Shown here piece after piece: positions 1 to 11,848 of a DNA stretch of 64,000 bases. The notes under the pieces were generated by a model, which made no database searches, was not told the origin of the DNA, and was given only the letters and a program-made list of their open reading frames with translations. A program made the translations under genes and the position numbers. The DNA is from Ptychodera flava (Eukaryota; Hemichordata; Enteropneusta; Ptychoderidae): positions 248,001 through 312,000 of the forward strand of contig NW_027248393.1 of the NCBI RefSeq assembly GCF_041260155.1, given 5' to 3'. Positions within the stretch are counted from its first letter, which is position 1. Each line of letters starts with the position of its first letter.

Positions 1-859
1 GGCAACTCCACACATCGGCTCTACCAAGTTGTTTAATATTACGATATGGTGAATAAAAGGATCATTGCATTTATTTGTGTGGAATATATGGCGAGACACC
101 GGTGAATCGATAGTGCTTTGACCCTAGTCATGTGATCTGGGTCCCCGGTAAACCGGTTTGTTGATTGAGTGATTCGTGTTCACGGTGTTTAAGAACCAAA
201 AATGGGGTTCCTTCATCAGTCTCTCTTGTTTTGTATCCCCTCCGCTTGGTTGTGTGATAAAGTCATCTTTGTCCTCAAAGAGGAGAAGCCAGATTCGTTA
301 TTGAGAGAGTTATAGCCACTATTGACTGACTCTATAGTGAGCGATCTGGTGTGTGGTGTCATATTATAATTAACTTGACCCAGCATCGTTTCTGGACGCT
401 TATAAGGATTTTTGTTTTAGGGCATATTTTGAGCGTTTCTAGTGCTTGTTATGTTAACAGTAAATGTTGTACTAATCTGACAACGATTAGTTTGTTTTAG
501 GCATTTAAATCGATTATCCGAACTTTTGGTTTTGTGTCAATTTTTCATGAACTTGGTATAGATTTCGGGTCGATATTGGTGCCTGCTTTCCGGTGTTTGA
601 AAAGCATGTTGTGAAAGGCTGTTTCGAGAAATAAATCTTATTTCTCCTTGTTTAGCTATTTCCAGGTTTCATGTTTCGTTAACAATATTTGCTGTGAACG
701 GCCTTTGAAATTGGTTTGGTCTGAGGAAAGTATTAGTTTATTTAATTCATTACGCAAACTTTTATTACCTATATGGCAGCTCTCTCAGCTGCTGCCTATG
801 TGCAAAAAACCCCGAAACTTTTTTATCGGTAAGATAGGAGGTCTTTTCGTCTCGTCTCG
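1..859. other. Intergenic stretch, no gene recognised
   Basis: Only short chance open frames on either strand and no domain, splice pair with coding between, or repeat that I can match elsewhere in the window. Moderately AT-rich single-copy-looking DNA. Confidence 0.5.
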
Positions 860-1850
860 GTCCGGGTTTTGCGACTCGCCGTTTCAGCATGCCACTCATG
901 CACAACAAGCTTGACACCGCACTATAGCTATAGCACATCATCAAAGTATTCTTTCAGCTATTTGTGTACTTTGATTTGGGAAATACAACTCAGACAAAAC
1001 TCACTGGTATATTTTTCGAGTGTCGGATCTATATCTCTAGGAAAGTCCTCAACATCAACCGGACTGACTCTGGGCGTTTTATCATAGTAGAACATTGTAT
1101 TTCTTCAGCAAGGTAAAGAATATTTTGAAGGCAGAGAGATATCACCGTCCCCTCCATGCGAACCCGTTGCCGTGCATGATGCCGTCCGAAAATTAAGTGC
1201 CAAAATACAGTGAATTATTCCAGAAACACTGGGTGTATATTCAATGGCACAAAATGTACCGTGTTGATTGAATTGCACTTGCATGTGCAAAATCAACATT
1301 TTTCTTCAAGTCTATTTTGTAGCTCAGAGAAGTGTCAATTGAGAAAGTTTCATTTAGCTGAGACAAAAGAGAAAGCGGGATTAAAGTTTCATGCAGGAGT
1401 GTTTAGCATTTTCTGGTTGACAATATTCAGTGTTGTATCGTGTCAAACTTGTTGATAGAGTAGACTGCACTGGCAATGCTACAGACTACATGCTGAAGGA
1501 ACTGTTGTCGTGATTGCTGACATCGAGAGGAGAAGAAAAGTTTTTTTTTAAAAAAAGAATTTACTTGTTTCTTCATAAAGTTCCCAATTTAAAAGTAACA
1601 CCTAAAAGAAAACTGGTGATTTGCATGTAGTGCAGTGTTATGCTTGTTGTGAGTGACATGCTGAAACGACTGCAGTGATCAGTGACGAGACAGTGTATGG
1701 GAAACGTTTGCTGCGCGCTGTAATCTAACACCAACCAAAGACGAAGACTCACTTTGTTGCAAATGTTTATTTTCTACTGATAAGCAACATGTAGACTCGT
1801 CGAGTTTTGGCAAGGCAAACCGGACACTGAATCAAATTCCACTGTGGTTT
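860..1850 (+). repeat. About 1-kb duplicated block, plus-strand copy
   Basis: This block matches 35590-36520 in the opposite orientation. Blocks in common include a 'gggaaatacaactc' stretch near 979, 'gtcggatctatatctc' near 1023, 'gcaaggtaaagaa', 'ggcacaaaatgtac' near 1245 and 'aaccggacactga' near 1820. The first 40 bases (about 889-928) are also the reverse complement of about 1625-1668, so the unit has partly inverted ends. The last part (1620-1850) corresponds to the 95-codon frame at 35509-35793 but is interrupted by several stops here. It may be a decayed gene segment or a mobile unit; I do not recognise the family. Confidence 0.65.
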
Positions 1851-2490
1851 CCTTCCCACACATTGTCATTAATAAGAATAATCTTTGTAGATGCCATTCT
1901 GTACAGCCAGTGTTTATAAGCATGGCCTCATTTATATGCTTAATTCTTGTACAGACAATTGTTTGTAAAGTTGTGCCCTCCAAGTACATCAGATCAAATA
2001 ATACTCTGGATCGCGAGAATAGGATAGTGTAGACATGTTCATAGATGCGTCTTCTAAGATCACATTCAGTTTTACCAAGAAATTGTTTTTGACATTCGGA
2101 CATATGATGTCATTTATGGTAAAATACGTATTGCAGATTATGTTACCGATGATATCCTGGGTTTTGGCAGTAATGGCTACTGTACAGCATCAGTGACAAA
2201 GTTAAGTTCGTTATGGTGACCTAGGGATCAATTACGTCAGCCCAGCGCAAGATTTGTGTTTGTTTAGCTTTCAATAATGTTTAAAGATCATGAAATAAAC
2301 CAGTCTTTAAATATCTTCTATGAACAGTTTTATTTCGCTTGCTATTTGAGCAGTACTTTTGTATCTTTCTCATTTGTTCTCCTGTAGTCAGCGTCTCACA
2401 GAAAGCTACTCAAATGCCCTCCCGCGAACACCTTCTGGTGTAATCAGCCCTGTGGCGGTTTATTGGCACCAGCGACCTCAATGAGTGAAT
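1851..2490. other. No gene seen
   Basis: AT-rich DNA with no supported coding sequence. A 109-codon minus-strand open frame (1774-2103) overlaps the decayed repeat on its left and has no recognisable domain. Confidence 0.4.
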
Positions 2491-3384
2491 GGTTGAAACA
2501 CAGGCGTACGGAATGTTTCCTAGATCGTCGTCGGATGGGAAGTGACGGACACTGCATGCACCGTGAGGCCGAAGGCCGAACCTCGGTACTGTATAACAAT
2601 ACCAAGGTATGACGCGGAAAAATCGACCGGTGGCCCGAAACAACGAATAAAAGCATCTACCTCAAAAAAATTACATCGACGGTCGGAAATACCTTCAAAC
2701 TTTCAAATCTTTACTCTGGTTACAGCATTTCTTTCAAATCTGCCAGTTATGGGCGATAATTAACTGTCCGGCGAGTACTCGCACTTGCATTGCCACTTCG
2801 CCATTTTGAATAGCTTTTTACTCCCGTAAGCCTTTGCGAGTGGAAGAGTGACCCCGTGACCCCACACCCGCTAAATTCAACCGTTAACCGTTAGGTAAAT
2901 TTTATACTGTCAGTGAATACAACTTCAGCTATCTGGCAACAAGGCAATCAACGCAAACGATGGGAAAGTTTATGCTTGTGAATCCCGCCATCTGACATTT
3001 GTAAACAAACTCTTCACAGGGTCACTCGTCCACTTGCAAAGGCTTTTGGGAGTAAAAAAGCTATTCAAAATGGCGAAGTGGCAATGCAAGTGCGAGTACT
3101 CGCCGGACAGTTAATTATCGCCCATAACTGGCAGATTTGAAAGAAATGCTGTAACCAGAGTAAAGATTTGAAAGTTTGAAGGTATTTCCGACCGGTCGAT
3201 GTAATTTTTTTGAGGTAGATGCTTTATTTCGTTTGTTTCGGGCCACCGGTCGATTTTTCCGCGTCATACCTTGTATTGTTATACAGTACCGAGGTTCGGC
3301 CTTCGGCCTCACGGTGCATGCAGTGTCCGTCACTTCCCATCCGACGACGATCTAGGAAACATTCCGTACGCCTGTGGGTTGAAA
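2491..3384. mobile_element. Foldback DNA transposon, hAT-like 8-bp target duplication
   Basis: Two arms of about 360 bp (2499-2856 and 3018-3376) are near-perfect reverse complements around a spacer of about 160 bp. The ends read CACAGGCGTACGGAATG and CATTCCGTACGCCTGTG. The octamer GGTTGAAA sits directly outside both ends (2491-2498 and 3377-3384), an exact 8-bp target-site duplication. Eight-bp duplications are typical of hAT and P elements. No transposase is encoded: the frames in each arm are mirror images of each other, so they are not genes. The element is non-autonomous, and the arms have few differences, suggesting a fairly recent insertion. Confidence 0.88.
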
Positions 3385-4913
3385 CGGACCGCGAGCTCGC
3401 GATATGAGCCGATGAGATCAAGAACACAAACGTCGTAACGCATGCGCAGGTATAGCTACATAACACTTTCATTGTGTGAATCGCCACTTTACGTCCTTTT
3501 ACTAGCATCAATATCTGTAGCATCGTTCCGGGTAGTTCTTATATGGGAATCGTAGAAAGCAGGAAGAGGGAAACTTTTTGCCCCGAGGAGGAAAACTTTT
3601 TCCCCGAGGAGTCTTTGTCGGAAGGACACTTTGGAACGTGCTTCAGGATTGAACTCGTAAGCAATTTAAAAATGCAGAAGAAAATTTGAACATCTATCAA
3701 GTTTTCGACGTTCCTGATGTCTTTGCGGACTACATGGATGTTGACCATGGACGTTCTCTGTACGAAACGTTAGGCGCGTTCATTTAGATGTATTGTGTAA
3801 GCAAAGATGAACTCAAATATTTCGACTAGTAAATTTCCAATGTTACTGTGGTTTGCTTTTAACTGTTGGCAATACACGGACTTGACATACTGTCTAAATT
3901 GAAGAGTAGCGCACTCTGTTAGGCGTAATTAACCTCTAAACGGTAATATCAAGTCGACCGCAAATAAATCAACTCAGCGAAATTTGAAACATTAATTGTC
4001 TGGAAGGTCGTAATTCGAAGTGAAAACAACACTACACATCCCCACGCATTCCTCTAACTGTTGCAAACGTTGTTTATGCGGATCTGGTGGTGGTGTTTTG
4101 AGTACGTCTGACCTCGTTCCAGACAATGTTATAACTTTCGCAGAGTTCATTAATTTGTAATCGACTGATACTAACGCCTAGACGATAATAATTACACCTG
4201 GCAGAGTTGGCAACTCGGCAATTTAGACAGCTTGTTTAGTTTCCATATTGCAAATTGTTCAACTCAAACCACTGTAAACTAGAGTAAGATCATGTTGAAT
4301 ATGTTTGCCATCTACGACAATCAAGAATGATATCAAAATTGAATAAGACAGTATTTTCTTAACGATTGTCCACGACTTAATTATAAAATCTTGGCTTACA
4401 CTGCATGTAAGAACTGCAGGTCGATCTTTGTGCAAGGTCTAAGGGGTGACGTCAAAAGTTCAATGTAGGATAAAAAACTTAATTCCCTTAGTTTCCCCCC
4501 AAAACCCCCCCACCCCCTAGAAACCTAATTGACTTATATTGAACCTGTTGCCAGGCTCTTTCTATATAAAGCAAAGCTAAGGATCAGTCAATTTAGAGGT
4601 GAATAAAGTAATGCATCGCTAAAGCCCCACTAGCTGTACTCTTGAATTTGTTGACCTCAAATTATCTACCTATTCTCTCCTCTCTGAAATCTATCCTGTG
4701 AAGAGATGTGAGCTTTTACTGCATTAGGAAACCATTCCTTTCAGAAACATTTGACATGTTAATTAAAATTTTAACAGTCATTTTGATTTCCTGACATTTT
4801 AAAAAATTGGTAATATTACAAATAGTGGCGCGGCATAACCAAAATGTTCATAACAATTGTGCATTTTGTGATAAAAGCATGAAATTTGGTATGAATGTAG
4901 ATTATCATAATAT
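3385..4913. other. No gene seen; short dispersed repeat at 4438-4497
   Basis: No supported coding sequence. At 4438-4497 a stretch of about 55 bp (gacgtcaaaagttcaatgta and following) is present inverted at 10190-10242, next to C-rich runs in both places. It is a dispersed repeat of unknown type. Confidence 0.5.
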
Positions 4914-5293
4914 AAATCAATTTTGATACCGAGCCACCAAAGATTGAGCCTCGTTCTGGTGTGGCGGCCATTTTTAAATATGGCGACCATCAGTCACTAT
5001 AAAATCCCCTAGTTGTTGCTCTACAGATGATTCTGTGGGGAATAGTGGACGTATTTCCATCATTAATGCCCATTAAGATTACTATTTGCATATTTTTATT
5101 GTTTTAAAATCAATTTGGATACCAAACCCTTAAGCATAGAGCCTCGTTCTGGTGTGGCGGCCATTTTTAAACATAGCGATCATCAATTACTGTAAAATCC
5201 CATAGGTGCTGTTCTACAGATGATTCTGTGATGAATAGTTGATGTATTACCATCATGAATGCATATTAAGATTACTATTTGCATTGTTTATTG
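4914..5293. repeat. Tandem duplication, 193-bp unit, two copies
   Basis: The block 'gcctcgttctggtgtggcgg' occurs at 4948 and again at 5141. The surrounding DNA, including 'tctacagatgattctgtg' and 'attaagattactatttgca', repeats with the same 193-bp spacing. The copies differ at perhaps 15% of positions, so the duplication is old. No coding sequence. Confidence 0.85.
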
Positions 5294-6839
5294 TTTGATT
5301 ATTTCATTTCCTAAGAAAAGCGAGTTCTCTTTATAAAATTATTGACAATATGGCTACCACACTAAGCCAAAGTGCAAGATTCGAAATTGCCGAACTTAAT
5401 GTTTTTTAACGATGAACAACTGTTAGCTGTCCTGTGTAAGTAAACTATCAGAAGATACTGTTCAGAGTTTTTTATTTTATTCTTATTTGTAATCGTTAAT
5501 GCACCAGTTTCAACCTTTTTTAGGGTTATAGCTGGTATGTGTGCATTACACGTACGGCACACGCACCAGGTTCTTTGCAAACTATTCGCCTGGATTGGCC
5601 CATGGCGGTGGTGGGAAGGGTATGAAGTGTTTGAGGGTAAGAACAGCGTGTCCCATGTTCTGCCAATGGATGGGGGCTCTTGAGTAGAAACGTTGAATAT
5701 GTGCAATATTTTGACATTCTAATTATCGTTTCTAAACTTTATCATTAGCCATTGACGAGTTTTGCAGGGCGTTCTTGCTCATAAGGCCTAACATAGAAAA
5801 CTGTGCGGGAAATTTAACCCAATCTCTAACTCTTGTTCATCTACATTCACACCTAGGTCTAGATACAAAAAAAAACCATAATAATATTTTTTGTATAACA
5901 AATCTTTAAGTTTGAACGCTGAAAGAACAACATTTTTGGGGAAAATCTCTTATATGTCCCCATAATTGTCAATGTTAGAGATTTATCATGTAAACTACAA
6001 TAAGTACATGAGTGGATAACACGATCATATTGTATTATTTTTGGCTATGTATATTATGTTTTATACAGTGCTTTTCATAATTAATTTAACATAAAACTGA
6101 TCTTGTGTAATTTGCCATAAATTTCATGATTTACAAATCAGTTTAAGAGTTATTTCAATGTCACGTAAATGGTCTATTGCACAAATATAGATTCATGCCC
6201 ATCATATTTTGAACATCGTGTATTTTGGTCCGAATCTTGATTCTACACTATTTTTTATTCAAATGCAAAAACATGGTACCATAGTCATTAAGTTGTATTA
6301 CTCAACTTTCTTTCGTTGTAACAAACATAAAAGGTAGGGAAAGCAAAGCTCAAACACAATCCTGCACTTTTGTCAGTGATGCTCGTGCTTGGCACTCCCC
6401 GGACCTGTGCTTGCTTTTGCATGGCTAGTCAACCGGCGAGTATTTTATTCCTTTCCATGGTGTTTCCAGAGGCTGAAACAACAAGCAAACAAACGACAAT
6501 CCTAGACAACTGCCAATCATATTTCGGTTATCCACTTGACATGTACACCCAAGACCTAAGCAAAGTAGTGTTGGTTGGTCAATTATCTGATCAAATGTGA
6601 TGTATTCCTTCTTAGGCAAATAGTGACACTCCAGTCAAGATCGAAACATAAACCTCAGGGATTTCACGTAGTTCAGTATTCACAATAAATAAATTGTACA
6701 TTCAGCGACACAGTACAATTAAAGCAAAGTTATTCCAAAATTTTGAACGTTTTCAACATGTCAACCAAGCTAAATTTGAGCTGCTTTATAATGTGTAGAA
6801 GCAATAATTAGATCAATTACGTTTCGGATACATGCTTTT
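5294..6839. other. No gene seen
   Basis: AT-rich DNA with short open frames on both strands (for example 5362-5706 minus and 6370-6600 plus). None has a recognisable domain, composition or convincing exon boundary. Confidence 0.4.
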
Positions 6840-7260
6840 AAACTATAGAACATCCTTTCAAACTTGAGTTAATTCTTAAAGATAATAAGCGATAATTAAG
6901 TCTGCTCAAGATCGTATATATCCGTGAAATATTTTACTGAAGAATGCCCAGCTAAACCCGAGATAACTTATAAAATTTAGAAATGATAATTAAATCGACT
7001 AAATATCGGACATATCTAGTGAAAAGAACTGAAGAAAATTCTGCTTATTTATGAAGTTTAGAAACTATCATTAGAGCTGCTAAGTTTTATGTATTTCCAT
7101 AGTTTTGTTAATGAAGAAATCCAAGCTATCTGACATATATACATAAACTTTTGCAAATTTATGAAGTTTAGAAGCTACCACGGTAAATATCAGATATATC
7201 CATAATATTAATGAAGGGATTGCAGCTTTCTGACATATTTATACAAGTTTTTCTTCAGGA
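6840..7260. repeat. Degenerate tandem repeat, about 80-110 bp period
   Basis: A loosely conserved block resembling 'gaagtttagaaactatc...taaatatcggacatatc...tgaagaa' recurs about four times (near 6880, 6973, 7053 and 7163). Spacing and sequence are both degenerate, so this is an old array. Confidence 0.5.
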
Positions 7261-7589
7261 ACGCCCAGGTAAACTCGATGTAATGTACAACGAATAGATT
7301 ACGATTTTTGGATCAGCGAAACTTTTCCTAATTAGCTGTGCTTAACGTATAAAGCTAGTTTAGCCAAATAGACTTTACATACAGTTTAGCAAACAAAACC
7401 TATAAAGGCACAATTCCGCACCTTACTCCTCAATCAGTTGGTTGTATAATTCAGTATGATTCCTTTCTTTTTTTTTCATCTCCTTTACAGCGGGTATACC
7501 GCACACCATGGTTTAGTTTTCAAAAACTTGCTCTGCCAATTGAAAAAACACTAAATTAGATTGTCAGATAAGAACTTTTTAGTAATTAA

Positions 7590-8945
7590 ACCGCATAAAT
7601 CAGGTTACGTATAAGTTAGGCTCAGCAAATGATTTAAACGAACACTGATTTAACAAAAACATCACTGAGTCTCAAAATTGTGATTTTACAATGCCCTTCC
7701 AAACGTGACTGTAACAGCTGTTGTATTCCAACATTTTTCTGTTGAAAGTATATTTCATATTTATGACGCGTCCCCTTAGTAAATAAAAGAGATTTCATAC
7801 AAGGCAGTGCCTATTATTATATGTCTAGGTAAAAGGGTTGTAGAATTTTAGATAAGCAGTGACATTAATTTTCAATAAAGTTTGGAGTATAGGGTAAGTT
7901 TTGGTCATATTTTATAAAAACAGCGGAAGATATTCATATTACAATATTTCATCCAAGAGAAGAATACAATTACTTTTCAATGTTACCCAATAAATCATGT
8001 TACGTTAAAATATAAGCTGATTAGATTACTTAAAAGGAGACACGCTTAACAAAAAAGATGCGATTCACAATACTTTGACTTTAAGGTACCCTTCAAAACA
8101 TGACCGTAACAGCCACTGCATCCCAATATTTTTGCTGTTAAAGGTCTATTTCATATTTTGACATATTCTTGTAGCAAATAGAACAGATTTCATGTAAAGC
8201 ATTGCCCTTTGCAATATGTCTAGGTACAAATTGGTGGAATTTGAGATAAGCAGTGACAGTAGTTTGCAATATAAAGTTTTGGATATGGGGCAAGTTTTGG
8301 ACATTTTTTATAAAAACTATGAAAGATATTGCATATTACAATATGTTATCTGAAGAAGAAGAGAATTACTCTATAATGTTACCCTATAAGCCATGTTATG
8401 TTAACAATTCAGCTCAGCAGATGACTTACAGGAAGACAGGTTGGACGAATTAGAGTTGGGAATACTGTGATTTTGCGGTACCCTTCAAAATATGACCGGT
8501 AGAGCTATAGCATCCCAATCTTTTTTTCTGTCAAAAATCTGTTTCACATGACTAAAATGTCCCTGTAGCAAATAAAACAGATATCATACAAAGCATTGCC
8601 TTTTGTATGATGCCAAGGTAAAACATTGGTATAATATGAGATTAGCTTTAACTTGCATTGCAAACTTTGGGGTATCGGGTAGGTTTTGGTCCCATTTCAT
8701 AAAAAAATCTATGGAAGATATTGCATATTACATATGTCATTTTAAAGGAGAATAAATTTCCATTCTAATGATACCCAACAAGTCAGGTTACGTTAAAAAA
8801 AGCTTAGCAGATGGCTCACAAGTACTACCAGACAAATGCACGTGGGTGTGTGCAAAATAGTGATTTTGCTGTACTCCTCAAAACACAAACGTAACAATTA
8901 TTGCATCCCCTTTTTCTGTTAAAATTTTATTTCCTTATCTAGGGA
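7590..8945. repeat. Satellite-like tandem array, about 395-bp unit, about 3.4 copies
   Basis: Equivalent blocks start near 7590, 7986, 8381 and 8773. Each has a 'cc-ataa-tcaggttacgtt' type start, then 'gtacccttcaaaacatgaccgtaaca', 'ttctgttaaa', 'gataagcagtgaca', and 'ataaaaac...gaagatattgcatatta'. The unit length is constant at 392-396 bp while bases differ by roughly 15-25%, which points to an old array. A 66-codon plus-strand frame inside one unit is not kept in the others. Confidence 0.85.
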
Positions 8946-10189
8946 TTCTAAGGCTTCTATAAATAAAATTTGATATCCTAGAGGTGCATGTAGACCCCTC
9001 TAGCCCATGGCCTAATATTTCTTGACTGCTGACATAGTGTCATCCTATGATAGGATCTAATACCGTGCATTTTATGCATAATAATTGTGTTTTTGTCTGT
9101 CTTTACCCGTTTAACAAGTCAAACGATTAAGAAAAGTTGAAAAAAGTTGTAAATTACTCTTCCCATAGTTTCTAATTGAAAATATTCACCCCAAAATTAC
9201 TCAACGTGTTGTGCAGTTGACATTTAATAGGTGAGAAATACCTTGTCTGGCGGCCATTTTGAAAAATGGTTGCCATGGCAACGCTTCAACAGATTTTCAG
9301 TGGCTCGGTATCTGAATTTGTTCAACACATACTAAGACACATCTGAGCCAAATTTGGTGCTTTTATCAAAAAATGCACAATGGATTTGCCATGCCGCACC
9401 ACTAATCAGAACACACAGTGTCACGGCTGAAAACATTCAACCTTATGCATTACATTGGACTACTCTGTGCAGTTTAAATGAAGATTTCAGTGCAGGTATG
9501 CATAGTATCAAGGGTTTTAGCTTTTCTGCATGGGGCTGTGATTTAATGTTTGGGCAAACATTTAATCGCAGTGTAATCTTTGTCTGGTTCAAAATTGCAT
9601 ATATAGCCCCGGCAGGTAGTTAATAATAAGTGTGTACACAGACCTAAATGACTACATTGTCACCAACTTATTTTAGTTTGAAAGTAAAATCATGAAAATA
9701 ATGGTAAAAGATACAGTTAGTGGGGCTTAAGATTGGGAACACACTTTGTGTTTCATCCAATGTAAGTAACATACTAGCAACAAACTTGAAGTTTATCAAT
9801 GAATAACAAGAACAACAACAATAAAGTCCAGGTTTCTCCTTCCAGAGGCATAAAAACTATCTCAACTGTCCTGGTGGTTGTAACAACTCAGTTCACACTG
9901 CTCCATTCAGGCGGACTACACGTGCACCAGAAATTCAGAGTGCAACCATAGACAGTAGAGAAACTACCGTCTATGGTGCAACAGAAGCCAACAGCCTGCA
10001 TTGTTTACACTAACTAGGCCAGGTGCAGCTCTGCACCGTGTTACATGTAAAACAACTCCCTCCGCTGGCTTCAACACGAAAGTGTGCATTTCTGCTCTAT
10101 TTTTTCAAAATATTCATTCCCCTGGCAATTTTTACCTTAAATCGATTTGTAGGATAGAAACTTTTTAGGTCAACCCCCCCCCCACCCCC
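8946..10189. other. No gene seen; small hairpin at 9945-9977
   Basis: No supported gene. At 9945-9977 a 14-bp stem (accatagacagtag against ctaccgtctatggt, one mismatch) flanks a 5-base loop. An 89-codon plus frame at 9354-9623 has no recognisable features. Confidence 0.45.
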
Positions 10190-10242
10190 AAACTAAAGAA
10201 TAAGTTTTTTATCCTTCATTGAACTTTTGACGTTGCCCCTAA
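10190..10242 (-). repeat. Inverted copy of the 4438-4497 dispersed repeat
   Basis: Shares about 50 bp with 4438-4497 in reverse orientation (ttttttatccttcattgaac and following) and is likewise joined to a C-rich run. Family unknown. Confidence 0.7.
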
Positions 10243-10273
10243 GTATACAACTATCTCTCTGCGTAAACATTGT

Positions 10274-10313
10274 ATCACCGTCCCTCCACCCACGTGGGTG
10301 GAGGGACGGTGAT
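10274..10313. repeat. Perfect 40-bp palindrome
   Basis: The sequence from ATCACCGTCCCTCCACCCAC at 10274 is followed with no spacer by its exact reverse complement, ending at 10313. A related imperfect palindrome lies at 11765-11796 and shares the GTGGAGGGAC core. Confidence 0.95.
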
Positions 10314-10363
10314 TGTACCTATTGTTAAAAAAGAAGCGTAGAAACGCTGACAATTTTACAATA

Positions 10364-10570
10364 AGGTAGTACGCCTCAACCCGAAGACCCTCGACTTTTG
10401 CTGAAACTTTCCTCAGGCAAAGATTAACCACCCGCTTTCGAGATCAATAATAAAAATCAGCGGTCACCATACAAAATTTGGCACTATTTAAAGACACTTG
10501 AAATTCAAAATGACCGCCATCCCTGTGTTAACTCTATGGGAAAAATCAGTATTTCGAGTAAAAATATTGA
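10364..10570 (-). mobile_element. Truncated copy of the TTAA-flanked MITE
   Basis: Starts with 'aaggtagtacgcctcaa' and continues through 'aaatcagcggtcacca', 'ttcaaaatgaccgcca' and 'gttaactctatggg', matching the minus strand of the full copies at 11382-11743 and 51914-52266. The other end is missing. Confidence 0.75.
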
Positions 10571-11381
10571 AAATTGCCAAAAAATCATTTTAAAGTCGTT
10601 CTTTTCTATATACACAGATTTATTTTACTAAAGTTTGTATTCTTATAAAGTGCAGTGTCTACGCTTTCCAAAAATGTAAGTTATTTGATATTTCGTTCTA
10701 TAGTGTACTTAATCTAAGAGACGATATAGTAACCCTAATACCCTTACCCATTTTTCGCCATTTCGAGCGGTATATGCAAATCAAAAACCACCCCAAAGAG
10801 GAAGCGCATCCCAAAATATACAATACTTACATTTTTTTTCTTGTTCTGTAGTAGAGAACCAGAAAAAATACCCATGTAGTAGGTTTACGGGGGATGCAAG
10901 GTGACCCCTCAGGCCTACCGTTCTACAGACTACAAAGCCAATACTAAAAAGATTGTTATTTTCTGAGCATATGATTCTAAAACATTAGTTATTTACGTTG
11001 ATGGTGTTGCTTCAACCGTACAATTGATATCAATTTAAGATATATACAATAATTCATGCAATTATAAACATCAATGCAGCTCTTGATCTACAATTAATAT
11101 ACATATCGAAATTAATATTAATAACAAAACCTTTATTTTACAAAACCTTTATTTGAAAATCTCATGTCATTCATTGAGTTGTAGATGGCCAAGACGCAAT
11201 TGACGCCTCTCAGCTCATTTGACGCCAGTTATGTGCGTGTCTGCTTCCTATGCAAATCAAATTATAATTGAAATCCTACTGTTTTAGTGAATAATATCCC
11301 AGTTGATGTTGTGTCCACTGGGTGCATTAATTCAGGATTACTCTACCCAATCATATTAACCTTTGTATGAGATAAGTTACA
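10571..11381. other. No gene seen
   Basis: AT-rich, no supported coding sequence or repeat that I could match. Confidence 0.4.
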
Positions 11382-11743
11382 TTAAGGTAGAACGCACCTC
11401 GGGGACAGACATTCGGACTCTCAAACTTTTACAATTCTCTTCTGATATACCACATGTGGGGGTTCATTTTAAAGCTCTTGGTGAAAGAAAACTTTGCACC
11501 GGCTTAGTTTTTCGAAATTCGAAAATTTTTTGTTTTTTTCCATAGAGTTAACACAGAGATGGCGGCCATTTTGAATTTCTAATGTCGGTAAATCTTGGGT
11601 AATTTGTTTCTGTAGTACCAAAATTTGCATGGTGACCCCCCTGTTTTTATTCTTGATTTTGGAAGAGAATGATTGAAAGATTCCTTGAGGAAAGTTAGAG
11701 CAAAAGTTTAAGTCTTTCACTTTCGAGGTGCATACTACCTTAA
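11382..11743 (+). mobile_element. TTAA-flanked MITE, complete copy
   Basis: TTAA at 11382-11385 and 11740-11743 bracket a 354-bp body with inverted ends GGTAGAACGCACCTCG and CGAGGTGCATACTACC. The interior includes 'agagttaacacagagatggc' and 'caaaatttgcatggtgaccc', common to every copy in the window. There is no coding capacity. A TTAA target duplication is typical of piggyBac elements; the comparison at 51914-52266 supports that reading. Confidence 0.85.
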
Positions 11744-11764
11744 CACAATTCACATTGGTTTATG

Positions 11765-11796
11765 CACAGTCCATCCACTGAGTGGAGGGACTGTGG
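11765..11796. repeat. Imperfect 32-bp palindrome
   Basis: CACAGTCCATCCACT and AGTGGAGGGACTGTG are reverse complements with one mismatch around a single base. It shares the GTGGAGGGAC core with the 40-bp palindrome at 10274 and lies 22 bp from the end of a MITE and 52 bp beyond the TRIM gene's stop codon. Confidence 0.85.
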
Positions 11797-11848
11797 TTTA
11801 TGGCACAGCAATCTTTGATATCTCACTCATATAGTTAGCACTTTTCCT

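Noticed and set aside
1-640. Possible LTR or retroelement leader at the window's left edge
   Set aside because: I found no repeated terminal sequence, primer-binding site or coding region to support it.
2410-3523. Several open frames of 62-99 codons with similar protein sequence on both strands
   Set aside because: They are mirror images produced by the two arms of the foldback element at 2499-3376.
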